From positions 1 through 21,768 of the forward strand of contig NZ_MAEI01000041.1 in NCBI RefSeq assembly GCF_009933255.1: a stretch of DNA of 21,768 bases, given 5' to 3'. Of this stretch, positions 13,550-21,768 are shown piece by piece. Made by a program: the position numbers and the translations under genes. The stretch is from Enterococcus diestrammenae (GTDB lineage: Bacteria > Bacillota > Bacilli > Lactobacillales > Enterococcaceae). How positions within the stretch are numbered: the first letter of the stretch is position 1; every line of letters starts with the position of its first letter. The notes beneath the pieces are model-generated. The model searched no databases, was not told where the DNA came from, and was given only the letters and a program-made list of their open reading frames with translations.

Positions 13550-14995
13550 ATGGCCTATAAAAATTTACATGAATTTATCCAAACCTTGGAAAAGCAACAA
13601 GAACTCAAGCGGGTGAAGGCGCAAGTTTCGGCGGATTTGGAAATCACTGAAATCACTGATCGAATTTCCAAAGCTCATGGGCCGGCGTTGCTGTTTGAAA
13701 ATGTTGCCGGGTCTGAGTTTCCTGTTTTAATCAATGCTATGGGTTCTGAAAAACGGATGGCCCTTGGCTTAGGGGTGGATAGCCTCAATGACGTGGGGGA
13801 ACAGATTGCGGATTTGATCAATATGTCCAACTATGCCGGTTGGGTGAAAAGCGCGACTCAATTGCCAAAACTTTCACGAATGGCAGCCGTTTTTCCCATC
13901 AAAGTCAAAAAAGGACCTTGCCAAGAAGTGGTGATGACTAATCCGGATCTGACCAAATTGCCAATACTCAAATGTTGGCCGCAAGACGGTGGTCCTTTTA
14001 TCACCTTGCCGTTGGTAATGACCAAAGATCCTGATACCGGGCAACAAAATACCGGCATGTACCGGATGCAAGTCTATGATAAAAAGACCACTGGTATGCA
14101 TTGGCATTGGCATAAAGATGGTCGGGAAATCTATGAAAAATATCGCAAGCTTGGAGGCAAAATGCCGGTTTCCGTAGCTTTGGGAGGAGACCCGGCCATT
14201 ACGTATGCGGCGACAGCACCACTTCCCAAGATGATCGACGAAATGATGTTGGCGGGCTTTTTGCGAAAGCGGCCAGTGAAAATGGTCAAATCGATTACTA
14301 ATGATATCTATGTACCGGCAGAATCGGAGTTTGTCATCGAAGGCTATGTGGATGTCACTGAACCTTTGCGTGAAGAAGGTCCATTTGGGGATCATACGGG
14401 GTATTATTCATTGGAAGACATGTATCCAGTCTTTCATGTCACGGCCATCACTCACCGCAAAGATGCTGTCTATCCGGCAACCATCGTTGGGCAACCACCG
14501 ATGGAAGATGACTATATGGGATTGGCAACGGAACGGGTCTTTTTACCCTTGCTTAAGATGATGGCTCCCGAAATCACGGATTTGGCGATGCCTTTTGAAG
14601 GCGTCTTTCATAACTGTGTGATCGTCTCCATCAAGAAAAAATTCCCTTATCATGCCCATAAAGTGATGAATACTTGTTGGGGCATGGGGCAGATGATGTA
14701 CACCAAGATGATCATCGTGGTGGAAGATAGCGTCGATCCCCATGACTTTTCGACAGTCGCTTGGAAAGTCTTCAATAACATCGATGCCAAACGGGATTTC
14801 GTCTTCAATGAAGGGCCCCTAGATGCGCTGGATCATTCCTCACCAAATGCCTTTTTTGGAACGCGCTTAGGTATTGACGCTACTCGCAAATGGCCAGAAG
14901 AAGGTCACACCCGACCTTGGCCGGAAGATGTGACGATGGATGAACAGACGAAAAAACAAGTGACGAAACGGTGGTCTGATTATGGTTTGGATTAA
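13550..14995 (+). CDS. UbiD family decarboxylase (MqnL/UbiD-like)
   Basis: UbiD enzymes use prenylated FMN to remove the carboxyl group from aromatic or unsaturated acids, in quinone synthesis after prenylation. The 481-residue product has the length of the E. coli UbiD class. Catalytic residues can be seen: Asn167 and Arg172 in NTGMYRMQ (prenyl-FMN and metal site), and Glu276 and Asp281 in REEGPFGDHTGYY, with the same spacing as Asn168/Arg173 and Glu277/Glu282 of Fdc1. The ATG at 13550 follows GAAAGGA at seven bases; a TTG two codons upstream is less likely. The gene overlaps the ubiA-like gene by 14 bases. The cofactor-making UbiX is not in the window and must be supplied from elsewhere. 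The substrate cannot be read from sequence. Confidence 0.92.
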   Translation: MAYKNLHEFIQTLEKQQELKRVKAQVSADLEITEITDRISKAHGPALLFENVAGSEFPVLINAMGSEKRMALGLGVDSLNDVGEQIADLINMSNYAGWVKSATQLPKLSRMAAVFPIKVKKGPCQEVVMTNPDLTKLPILKCWPQDGGPFITLPLVMTKDPDTGQQNTGMYRMQVYDKKTTGMHWHWHKDGREIYEKYRKLGGKMPVSVALGGDPAITYAATAPLPKMIDEMMLAGFLRKRPVKMVKSITNDIYVPAESEFVIEGYVDVTEPLREEGPFGDHTGYYSLEDMYPVFHVTAITHRKDAVYPATIVGQPPMEDDYMGLATERVFLPLLKMMAPEITDLAMPFEGVFHNCVIVSIKKKFPYHAHKVMNTCWGMGQMMYTKMIIVVEDSVDPHDFSTVAWKVFNNIDAKRDFVFNEGPLDALDHSSPNAFFGTRLGIDATRKWPEEGHTRPWPEDVTMDEQTKKQVTKRWSDYGLD

Positions 14996-15854
14996 AAAGG
15001 CCGCTGACAAACTCCATAGCTATGGGGTGTTAGTCATGTTTCAACACACGATTTTCTCCTTTTCTTTTGGGATTATTTCGTTGCTACTAGCTTCAAATGG
15101 GACGTTTCATTGGCGGAAGATTTTCTTATTGTTGGTGGGATTATTGGCAGCCCGCACCGGTGCCAATGCCATCAATCGGGTTATCGATGCGGAAATCGAC
15201 CGAGCCAATCCACGGACGGCGGTGCGCCAGATTCCCCAAGGTAAGATGAGCAAAAAAGAAGCGTTGTGGTTTAGCATTGCGTGCTTTATCGTGACAGTGA
15301 TTGTGGCAGGGCTTTTGGGACCAGTCACTTTGGCCTTATCACCGGTTGCTATCTTTTTTATGGTCATTTATTCCTATACGAAACGCTTCACGGCTTTGTG
15401 TCATCTGGTGCTGGGCTTTACCTGCGCCATGGCACCAGCAGGAGCGTGGATTGCCATCACCAATAGCTTTTCTTGGACCGCCTTCTTCTTGTCCGGAGCC
15501 AATATGCTGTGGGTGGCAGGTTTTGATATTATTTATGGTTCCCAGGATGTGGCTTTTGATCGTAGCCATGGAATTCACTCGATCCCGGCAGCAGTGGGGG
15601 TCAAAAATGGTTTGTTGATTGCGCGTATCTTTCATGGAATGACCTTTATCTGCCTAGTTATGGTAGGCTTGGTGACTCCCGCATTTGGTTGGATTTACTT
15701 TTTGGGATTAGACGTGATCGGCGCATTATTGATTTTGGAACATCTGGTGGTTCGTCCGGATCACTTAGCCCATGCGGAAATTGCTTCATACAACGTCAAC
15801 GAAATTGTCAGTCTCGTCTTTTTGGCGATTGGCTTGTTGGATGTCTTTTTCTAG
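14982..15854 (+). CDS. UbiA-like polyprenyltransferase (MqnP type)
   Basis: A polytopic membrane enzyme that attaches a polyprenyl chain to an aromatic acid. The 290 residues hold about eight or nine hydrophobic helices. Both Asp-rich, Mg-diphosphate motifs are intact: NRVIDAEIDRANPRT near residues 64-78 and DIIYGSQDVAFD near 178-189. The first motif, with NPRTAVRQIP after it, is typical of the TIGR01475 branch that includes futalosine-pathway MqnP rather than MenA. The start overlaps the end of the ubiD-like gene, so the two are translationally coupled and probably act on the same intermediate. The aromatic acceptor is unknown; no gene for making one lies nearby. Confidence 0.92.
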   Translation: MVWIKKAADKLHSYGVLVMFQHTIFSFSFGIISLLLASNGTFHWRKIFLLLVGLLAARTGANAINRVIDAEIDRANPRTAVRQIPQGKMSKKEALWFSIACFIVTVIVAGLLGPVTLALSPVAIFFMVIYSYTKRFTALCHLVLGFTCAMAPAGAWIAITNSFSWTAFFLSGANMLWVAGFDIIYGSQDVAFDRSHGIHSIPAAVGVKNGLLIARIFHGMTFICLVMVGLVTPAFGWIYFLGLDVIGALLILEHLVVRPDHLAHAEIASYNVNEIVSLVFLAIGLLDVFF

Positions 15855-15985
15855 GCGCAAAAGGAAGTGACTTTTGCCGGGATAGCTTTACCATGGCTTG
15901 CAAATCAGGCCAACTATTGGAAATAGGTTTGAACGGAAATATTTGGATAGCAGGACGAAAAAGTGAATAGAGGAGTTTTTTAGTA

Positions 15986-16948
15986 ATGAAAAAATGGATG
16001 ACAACAGCAGGAATTTTGGCACTGGCAGCGATGACTTTAGGCGCATGTGGCACAACAGCTAAAGACACAAAGGAAAGTACGGCTACCAAAGATGAAAAAG
16101 TAACCACTTTGACTTTAGGTGTGATGCCTTCTACCGATAACATTCCCTTGGTTTTAGCCCATGAAAAAGGCTTCGATAAAGATCATGGAGTCGATATTCA
16201 ATTAGAAAACTTCAAGGCAGCTAAAGATCGGGATGCTGCTTTCCAAGCTGGTAAAGTCGATGGGGTCTCCACCGATTTAGTGGCGATTGCGATTTACCAA
16301 GAAGCGGGGATGGATGTAAAAATTACCGGGAATACTTACGGAGAATTCGACTTGGTAACCGGGGATGATAGTATTCAATCCGCCGCTGATTTAAAAGGCA
16401 AAGATGTCATTTTGTCGAAAAAAACAGGGACGGAATATGCCGTTACTCAAATTTTGGCAAAAGCTGGCCTACAAGATTCAGATATCAACGTCAGTGAAGT
16501 CCCTCAAGTGCCAACTCGTTTGGAATTGTTAAAAAATAAAAAGGCGCAAGCTGCAATTTTGCCAGAGCCTTTTGTTACGATGGCCGTTGCCGATGGCTTG
16601 CGGGTGTTGGATTCTACTCGTGAAATTGGCATCAATCCTTTTGTTATGGGGATGCCAGCGGATGTCATCGACAAAAAAGCAGATGCGATTAAAGGAATGT
16701 ATGAAGCTTATAATGAGGCTGTCGATTACATTAAAGAACATGATAAGAGCGACTATATTCAATTGTTTATCGATGAAGTCGGCTTCCCAGAAACGTTGAA
16801 AGAACAAATTACCGTCCCTGATTACACCCACGCTGAACAAGCAACAGATGAAGATATCACTGCAGCTTTTGCTTGGGCGAAAGAACATGACTTGTTGACC
16901 AAAGACTTGAAACCAGCGGATGTTTTGTCAGACGTTTACTTCAAGTAA
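15986..16948 (+). CDS. Solute-binding lipoprotein (NMT1/SsuA-like), orphan
   Basis: A 320-residue extracytoplasmic binding protein. The signal peptide (MKKWMTTAGILALAAMTLGAC) has a lipobox LGAC with Cys21 as the lipidation site, followed by a Thr/Lys-rich linker to about residue 40. The mature part reads LTLGVMPSTDNIPLVLAHEKG, then VDIQLENF, DAAFQAGKVDGVSTDLVA and LKGKDVILSKKTGTEYAV, the pattern of NitT/TauT or NMT1-like type II binding proteins. Such proteins usually serve an ABC transporter, but no ATPase or permease is next to it. It is 131 bases after the ubiA-like gene with no terminator between, so it may belong to that operon. AGAGGAG precedes the ATG. The ligand is unknown. Confidence 0.88.
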   Translation: MKKWMTTAGILALAAMTLGACGTTAKDTKESTATKDEKVTTLTLGVMPSTDNIPLVLAHEKGFDKDHGVDIQLENFKAAKDRDAAFQAGKVDGVSTDLVAIAIYQEAGMDVKITGNTYGEFDLVTGDDSIQSAADLKGKDVILSKKTGTEYAVTQILAKAGLQDSDINVSEVPQVPTRLELLKNKKAQAAILPEPFVTMAVADGLRVLDSTREIGINPFVMGMPADVIDKKADAIKGMYEAYNEAVDYIKEHDKSDYIQLFIDEVGFPETLKEQITVPDYTHAEQATDEDITAAFAWAKEHDLLTKDLKPADVLSDVYFK

Positions 16949-16995
16949 GCGGCAGCCGGTAACTGTTTAAAAATCAGGGGTCAAAGATAACCATG

Positions 16996-17023
16996 ACAGC
17001 GACCTTTTTGTGGGTCGCTGTTT
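16996..17023 (+). terminator. Terminator-like hairpin after the lipoprotein gene
   Basis: ACAGCGACC (16996-17004) pairs perfectly with GGTCGCTGT (17013-17021), but only three T follow, so read-through into the U32 gene is possible. Confidence 0.65.
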
Positions 17024-17086
17024 CACATCTTGCAGCCTAAGAAACAACTTTGCAGGAAAAAGCATTACCAGAAAGGAAAATCAACT

Positions 17087-19120
17087 ATGTCACGAACTTA
17101 CCAAGGACGTTCTATCGAATTGCTGGCACCAGTGGGAACTTTTGCAGATTTTAAAGAAGTTATCCAGAGTGCCGCAGATGCTGTCTATCTAGGCGGCAAA
17201 AAATTCAATATGCGCATGCACAATCCGAAACACAATCTGACCAATGATGAAATTTTGGAGGCGGTAGCGATTGCCCATCAATTGGGTAAAAAAGTCTATG
17301 TCACCTTTAACAATATGATGACAGATGCTGAACTTGCGGATGCGGAGGACTATCTACGCTTTTTAGAAGCCGCTCAAGTAGATGCATTGATCATCCAAGA
17401 CTTCGGTGCTGTTCAGTTGATTAAAGAGTTAGGTCTCAATTTGGAACTACATCTAAGTATTATGGCTAATACTCACAATGCTGAAATGCTGGCAACTGCT
17501 AACGAGTTAGGGGTGACCCGTTGTGTAATTTCTCGAGAAGCCTCTTTGGCTCAAGTGCAAGAATTTGTTCGGGAATATCCTGGTTTGGAGTATGAATATT
17601 TTATTCATGGGGATATGTGCATTGCCCATGGCGCTCAGTGTTATGCCAGTGGTGTTTATTTTGGCAAAAGTGGTAACCGGGGCCTGTGTATGAAACCTTG
17701 TCGGTGGGCCTACCAAGATGCGACAGCTGACGATCCAAAAGCGGCTTTGGTGTATCCAATGGCTGTCAAGGATATGTCTTTGTATCAACACATTCCTGAA
17801 CTAATCATGTCTGGGGTCAACTCCTACAAGATTGAAGGTCGGATGCGGGGAGCAGACTACTTGATTGAATTGATTAACTTATACGGAGAAGCCATCGATC
17901 GGTTTTTAGCAGATCCTGTCAGCTATCAGACTGATTTGGACAAAGTAGCCTATCTCGAAGAAAATCGGGTGCGGGACCTTTCGACGGCCTATGCATTTGG
18001 CAAACCTGGCTTAACCAATATCGCGATGGACGGGCAGCGGGAACCCCGGGTTTTCTCCCGCCCATTGGAAGAGCCAGTGATGAAACCTCGCCGTGTAGAA
18101 AAGGTTGCGGCTCATTTACAAGAGTTATTGTCAAAAGAAACCGCAATGGCGACTTCTCAGCCAGCTGTTGTAGCACAAAATGAGGCTTCGGTAGGGGTAT
18201 CGACGTTAGTTGCACAAGCGACAGCCGCAGCCAGTACTGGGATTGAAATACGAGTTACGGTGGATAATCAGGATGCGGCGATGGCTGCTATTGCCAGTGG
18301 AGTGGACAGTGTATACTTGTCCGGCGAAGTTTTGGAGCCAAATCCTGCCTTTAGTATTGCCGACTTGCGAGCTATTGCCGCGGCAGCCAATGAGGCTCAA
18401 ATTCCTGTTTATTATGTCCTACCACGAATGTTGGACCAAAATCAATTTCGGCTGTTGGATGATTTGATTGCCCAGTTACCAGCAATGAGTATCACTGGTC
18501 TGTTGGTTTCCAACATTGGCGAAATCCATCGTTATCAACATACCGGTCTGAAATTGCGCGGGGATTACGGTTTGAACGTCTATAATCATTTGAGTGGCAA
18601 GTTTTATCAAGAACAAGGCTTGGAATCCGTCACTCTTTCCATCGAGGCTCCAGCCACCATTTTAGCTACAACGCCTGCTCAAATGCCTTTGCCAAGCGAA
18701 ATTTTGGTTCAAGGAGCACCGACGTTGATGTATATGGAACACTCTTTCAAGAAAGCACAAGCAGATCGTACCGACAACGATTGGATCGATGGTGGGGACG
18801 CAGGAGACAATTTGGACTTAATTGACGAAAATGGTTTTATCCGTAAGATTCGTTGCGACCAATATGGTAAAAATCATCTGTTACCTACCAAAGATTTTGA
18901 CTATGCTCCTCTTTTACCGGAAATCCGCCAAACTGGCGTGGGGGCAATCCGAATTGAAGGCAAAGAATACGATGGGGAAAGCTTGAAACAAGTGATTGCC
19001 ATCTATCGGGAAGCCTTAGCTAGCACGGAGGCAACGTTGTCAGACCGGATGGCTTGGTCAGACCGCCTTGCGACTGTCACCGGTCACGACCAAAGTTTGC
19101 AGACCTTGATTTTTGACTAA
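17087..19120 (+). CDS. U32 family protein, double-length
   Basis: U32 proteins are annotated as peptidases, but studied members (UbiU, UbiV, RlhA) are iron-sulfur proteins acting in hydroxylation or RNA modification. The N-terminal half (about residues 8-330) is a full U32 domain: ELLAPVGTFADF, SAADAVYLGG, YVTFNN, and the signature YFIHGDMCIAHGAQCYASG. Four cysteines, 178, 185, 201 and 205, fit a 4Fe-4S site. Residues about 390-660 look like a second, cysteine-poor U32-like barrel (DAAMAAIASGVDSVYLSGE repeats the ADAVYLGG theme). The total is 677 residues. The ATG at 17087 follows AGAAAGGA; the 19 upstream codons are not U32-like and overlap the preceding hairpin region. The aminotransferase gene follows after 29 bases. 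The substrate is unknown. Confidence 0.85.
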   Translation: MSRTYQGRSIELLAPVGTFADFKEVIQSAADAVYLGGKKFNMRMHNPKHNLTNDEILEAVAIAHQLGKKVYVTFNNMMTDAELADAEDYLRFLEAAQVDALIIQDFGAVQLIKELGLNLELHLSIMANTHNAEMLATANELGVTRCVISREASLAQVQEFVREYPGLEYEYFIHGDMCIAHGAQCYASGVYFGKSGNRGLCMKPCRWAYQDATADDPKAALVYPMAVKDMSLYQHIPELIMSGVNSYKIEGRMRGADYLIELINLYGEAIDRFLADPVSYQTDLDKVAYLEENRVRDLSTAYAFGKPGLTNIAMDGQREPRVFSRPLEEPVMKPRRVEKVAAHLQELLSKETAMATSQPAVVAQNEASVGVSTLVAQATAAASTGIEIRVTVDNQDAAMAAIASGVDSVYLSGEVLEPNPAFSIADLRAIAAAANEAQIPVYYVLPRMLDQNQFRLLDDLIAQLPAMSITGLLVSNIGEIHRYQHTGLKLRGDYGLNVYNHLSGKFYQEQGLESVTLSIEAPATILATTPAQMPLPSEILVQGAPTLMYMEHSFKKAQADRTDNDWIDGGDAGDNLDLIDENGFIRKIRCDQYGKNHLLPTKDFDYAPLLPEIRQTGVGAIRIEGKEYDGESLKQVIAIYREALASTEATLSDRMAWSDRLATVTGHDQSLQTLIFD

Positions 19121-19149
19121 GCACTACGTTTAGAAAGGATGAATCTTTC

Positions 19150-20445
19150 ATGAGTTATCTAGGACCAGCAGGCGTTATTGCCAAGAAAAACGAATATTTT
19201 GTACCTTGTATCAATCATTTTTATAAAAATCCGCCTCAATTTGTCAAAGGGGAGATGCAGTACTTGTTTGACTCCGAGGGGAAAAAGTACTTGGATTTTT
19301 ATGCCGGCGTTTCCGTGATGAATTGCGGCCATTCCAATCCGGCGATCATCAACCCGGTGATCGATCAAATCCAAGACTTGCAACACGTCTGCAATATTTA
19401 CCTGACAGAAAACGGGGTCAACTTGGCGGAAAAACTAGCGGAAGTAACCCCAGGGGATTTAAAGCGGACCTTCTTTGTAAACTCAGGAACGGAAGCAAAC
19501 GAAGGGGCGCTGTTGATGGCGCAACTGTATACCGAAGCCCATGAATTTATCGCTTTGGATTTGGGACTTCACGGTCGTACCCAATTGACCATGAGTCTCA
19601 CCGGTATCGGCATGTGGCGCACCACCGACACCCCTAATGGTGGCATCCATTTTGCTCGTAATCCATATTTCTATCGAGATGGGCAAGGGCAAACTCAAGA
19701 AGCATTTGAAGATGAATGTGTGGCGGATGTGGCTCGTTTGATCCGTCGGCGAACTTCTGGCAAGATTGCGGCTATGATTGTGGAACCAATCCAAGGAAAT
19801 GCCGGTATCGTCACCCCGACACCGCACTATTTTAAGAAATTAAAAGCGTTGCTAGAAGCTCACAATATTTTATTGATTGTCGATGAGGTCCAAACAGGTT
19901 TTGGCCGGACAGGCAAGATGTTTGCTATCGAGAATTTCGGTATCGTGCCAGATATCATGACGGTAGCCAAGGCTTTGGGCAATGGTTTTCCGATTGGGGC
20001 CTATATCACCACCGACAAAATCGCGGCCGCCTTTACCCGGCCATCCGCTTCGACACTGGGAGGCAACCCCGTCTCCACCATGGCAGGTTTATCAGTCTTG
20101 ACTTATCTAGAAGAAGCCAAACTCTTGGAAAATGCCAATGCCCGTGGCGAACAACTGCAAAATGGCTTGCGAGAACTGGCTACTCGGCATTCTCTGATTG
20201 GAGACGTACGAGGCTTGGGCTTGATGGTAGGGGCTGAACTCGTTACCGATCGCAAGACCCTTGCCCCTGCTGCAGATCAAGTTGATGTGATTTTGGAAAA
20301 AATGAAAGATCGCGGAATTTTGGTGGGAAAAAATGGTGAAAACCGCAATGTTTTAGCGATGCAACCGCCACTGGTTATCACTGAAGAGGACGTAGCCTTC
20401 TTCTTACAAAATTTGGATGAGGTTTTGACGGAAGTGGAATCGTAA
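19150..20445 (+). CDS. Class III PLP aminotransferase
   Basis: A 431-residue fold-type I class III aminotransferase, the group that includes acetylornithine, 4-aminobutyrate, beta-alanine and AGXT2-type alanine-glyoxylate enzymes. Conserved features are [10 protein letters not shown] (residues 111-120, PLP phosphate loop), [10 protein letters not shown] (211-220), [12 protein letters not shown] with Asp245 and Gln248, and the PLP Lys274 in [11 protein letters not shown]. The stretch [13 protein letters not shown] replaces the more usual FHGRT of acetylornithine enzymes, and there is no arginine-biosynthesis gene around it, so ArgD is not the favoured reading. AGAAAGGATG precedes the ATG. It is co-oriented with the U32 gene at 29 bases, so probably in one transcript, and is followed by a strong terminator. 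The amino donor and acceptor cannot be read from sequence. Confidence 0.88.
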   Translation: MSYLGPAGVIAKKNEYFVPCINHFYKNPPQFVKGEMQYLFDSEGKKYLDFYAGVSVMNCGHSNPAIINPVIDQIQDLQHVCNIYLTENGVNLAEKLAEVTPGDLKRTFFVNSGTEANEGALLMAQLYTEAHEFIALDLGLHGRTQLTMSLTGIGMWRTTDTPNGGIHFARNPYFYRDGQGQTQEAFEDECVADVARLIRRRTSGKIAAMIVEPIQGNAGIVTPTPHYFKKLKALLEAHNILLIVDEVQTGFGRTGKMFAIENFGIVPDIMTVAKALGNGFPIGAYITTDKIAAAFTRPSASTLGGNPVSTMAGLSVLTYLEEAKLLENANARGEQLQNGLRELATRHSLIGDVRGLGLMVGAELVTDRKTLAPAADQVDVILEKMKDRGILVGKNGENRNVLAMQPPLVITEEDVAFFLQNLDEVLTEVES

Positions 20446-20538
20446 GAAAGGCTGAGGGAACTCGTTTAACTCTTGAAAATGAAGTTACTGGTTGGACTTA
20501 GCGGTTTTTGCTGGTGAAAATTTTGAATATCTTAGTCT

Positions 20539-20587
20539 AAAAAAGCCAAACGTTGATGAGGTGGTACCCATCGGCGTTTGGCTTTTT
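20539..20587. terminator. Bidirectional rho-independent terminator
   Basis: AAGCCAAACGTTGATG (20543-20558) pairs with CATCGGCGTTTGGCTT (20569-20584), flanked by A and T runs on both sides. It serves the aminotransferase gene on the plus strand and the YcxB-like gene, whose stop is two bases away, on the minus strand. Confidence 0.92.
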
Positions 20588-20588
20588 A

Positions 20589-21083
20589 CTATTTTGCTTG
20601 TTGTTTAAGCGTTTCAAAAAAAGCGACTTCGCTAGCGGTCAAATCCGCTAATGGGACCACCGCTGCTTGGTTGATAGCGAGAAAGAGGTAGGCCATTTGA
20701 TCAACAATGACGATTTGATGAAGGTCATGATAGAAAATTTTGGTGACCCCCTTTTTGGAGGTCTGGGTGAAATAATCATTATAAAAGTCAAAGCGCAGCG
20801 GAAGGTTTTGCACGCTTTTGTTACTGCGGTAAGCTTTAATGGCCTGTTTGGCAAACATTTTGGGAGATAATCGTAACCCAATAAGCCAGCCTAAGAGAAC
20901 CGCAAAGAGCAGCCACCATTTATCCGTCAGTAAAAGCAGTAAAACAGCTAGCACCACCACCATGCCCGTAATTAAGAGCCGAGAGCGACGGCCAATCTCG
21001 CCATATTTCCAAACGATATCACTCAAGTTTGCAATCATTGCTTCGGTATAGGTACTTTGGACAGTGAAAAGAGCTGTTTCCAT
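20589..21083 (-). CDS. YcxB-like membrane protein
   Basis: A 164-residue protein with two adjacent membrane helices (about residues 36-54 and 57-72), then a C-terminal cytoplasmic domain reading LRFDFYNDYFTQTSKKGVTKIFYHDLHQIVIV, shortened here to its key points: an FY-D strand, a KGVTKIFY strand and a D-LHQI helix. The layout of strand, 'ki-y--l--i', 'yLfl' and 'vPL' fits the YcxB-like family (PF14317), of unknown function. The ATG is preceded by GGCGAGGA. It is a single-gene unit convergent with the aminotransferase gene. Confidence 0.75.
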   Translation of the reverse strand: METALFTVQSTYTEAMIANLSDIVWKYGEIGRRSRLLITGMVVVLAVLLLLLTDKWWLLFAVLLGWLIGLRLSPKMFAKQAIKAYRSNKSVQNLPLRFDFYNDYFTQTSKKGVTKIFYHDLHQIVIVDQMAYLFLAINQAAVVPLADLTASEVAFFETLKQQAK

Positions 21084-21143
21084 GATGGTTCCTCGCCTTC
21101 GTTTAGATTGTTCAAGCGCTTAGAGGGTCAAGAAGGTGGATAA

Positions 21144-21203
21144 AATAAAAAATGGAAGGCATGAACGTCTTCAAAATGCTTTCGCACCGGCGTTCATCCT
21201 TCC
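21144..21203 (-). terminator. Rho-independent terminator after tRNA-Lys
   Basis: On the minus strand GGAAGGATGAACG (from 21203) pairs with CGTTCATGCCTTCC (to 21154), with one bulged G, then a T-rich run down to 21144. Confidence 0.8.
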
Positions 21204-21220
21204 GTGGGTTTGGCACCCAA

Positions 21221-21293
<73 letters not shown>

Positions 21294-21323
21294 GTAACTT
21301 TCCTGTAAGAAAAGTACTTTATT

Positions 21324-21352
21324 ATGTTAGCACTCTGTTTTTAAAAAAGCAA
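21324..21352 (-). promoter_or_regulatory. Candidate promoter of tRNA-Lys
   Basis: On the minus strand TTGCTT (21352-21347), a 17-base spacer and TAACAT (21329-21324) lie about 30 bases before the tRNA 5' end. The -10 is imperfect; CATAAT three bases further on is an alternative. Confidence 0.45.
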
Positions 21353-21353
21353 G

Positions 21354-21768
21354 AAGGAAAAGTAAAAAATTTTTATCAATCAAAAAAATGATAAGCGTCA
21401 CAGTCAAAAAGAGCCCTTGCACCATCTTGCTATCCAAGCAGGGAACACAAAGAGCTACTTGTAAGCCGCCAACATTTGAGATCATATAGTCGTTTTATCT
21501 GGATTTGCGAGAGCTAAGGGCATTCATTTTCACTTTTTTTAAATGCTCATTAAAGAAAAAGGGGGCTAAATTTTTAATGTAAAACTTTCGTAAAAGAAAG
21601 TTTACCACAATGCAAAACCCCGTTCACAATTTTTTCACATTTACCGGTTATATTAACAGTGTACCAACAAACAACCTGTCTTATTCCAAGACAAACCCTA
21701 ACACTTTTTCATTTTTACTCCTGCCTACTGGTCCCCCGCCAGTAGGTCTTTTTGTTTGCCCAGCATGG
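21354..21768. other. Intergenic region without a gene at the right edge
   Basis: I see no coding region. The stretch is AT-rich. At its left, on the minus strand, a weak CCCTGC...GCAAGGG hairpin (about 21412-21443) is followed by CTCTTTTTG and may end a minus-strand transcript from the right. At its right is a clear plus-strand terminator (21724-21754). A -10-like TATATT lies near 21647-21652 without a convincing -35. The C- and A-rich stretch from about 21660 to 21720 is otherwise unstructured. Confidence 0.5.
21724..21754 (+). terminator. Rho-independent terminator with no gene before it
   Basis: CCTACTGG (21724-21731) pairs perfectly with CCAGTAGG (21739-21746) around TCCCCCG, followed by TCTTTTTG. 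With no plus-strand gene in the preceding 1.2 kb, it ends either a small RNA or the leader of a gene beyond the window. Confidence 0.8.

Noticed and set aside
15986..16948. Reading the binding protein as MqnA or MqnD of the futalosine pathway
   Set aside because: It has a clear signal peptide and lipobox, so it acts outside the cell, whereas MqnA and MqnD are cytoplasmic enzymes. The sequence pattern is that of NMT1/SsuA-type binding proteins.
17030..17086. Upstream start giving the U32 protein 19 extra residues
   Set aside because: The extension is basic and unlike the family, and the ATG at 17087 has a proper ribosome site.

Overview
The window reads as chromosomal DNA of a low-to-moderate GC Firmicute of the order Lactobacillales, most likely Enterococcus or a close relative. 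The basis is the class Ib nrdHEF set with NrdR boxes, a tandem FeoA with FeoB and a small Cys-rich Feo partner, NagB with DasR/NagR-type operators, AGGAGG-like ribosome sites and strong rho-independent terminators. No species can be fixed from the sequence alone.

Layout. 1-94: the 3' end of a group II intron (domains V and VI) lying just upstream of metA. 161-2290: metA and a metI-like gene, the O-acetylhomoserine route to methionine. 2330-3165: nagB with its own promoter between two dre-like operators, and a terminator. 3171-3506: intergenic repeat copy 1. 3536-7224: NrdR boxes, promoter, nrdH-nrdE-nrdF (no nrdI) and terminator. 7235-7576: repeat copy 2. 7748-8675: a DUF92 membrane protein and terminator. 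8784-11766: a promoter with a Fur-like box, then feoA-feoB and a small Cys-rich membrane protein, then a terminator. 11964-13195 (minus): an HTH protein with membrane segments and a tail-anchored protein of unknown function. 13465-16948: a Rex- or Crp-like palindrome, then overlapping ubiD-like and ubiA-like genes and an orphan solute-binding lipoprotein. 17087-20445: a double-length U32-family protein and a class III aminotransferase. 20589-21083 (minus): a YcxB-like protein. 21221-21293 (minus): tRNA-Lys(CTT). 21354-21768: no gene seen, but hairpins at both ends.

How the genes work together. MetA carries Glu at position 111, which in this family goes with acetyl-CoA, and this fits the MetI-type enzyme that follows. 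NrdHEF is a complete aerobic reductase apart from NrdI. FeoAB is iron-controlled ferrous uptake. UbiD plus UbiA are a decarboxylase and prenyltransferase pair like those of the late futalosine-menaquinone pathway (MqnL/MqnP). Here no other quinone gene is next to them, but a binding-protein lipoprotein and a U32 protein are; a quinone made from an imported aromatic precursor is a hypothesis only.

The most unexpected structure is a roughly 340-bp intergenic element present on both sides of nrdHEF. It has a conserved hairpin with compensatory base change, hairpin modules inserted at different places in the two copies, and near-perfect terminal inverted repeats in copy 2. Solitary copies of the end motif lie on both sides of the HTH/tail-anchored gene pair.
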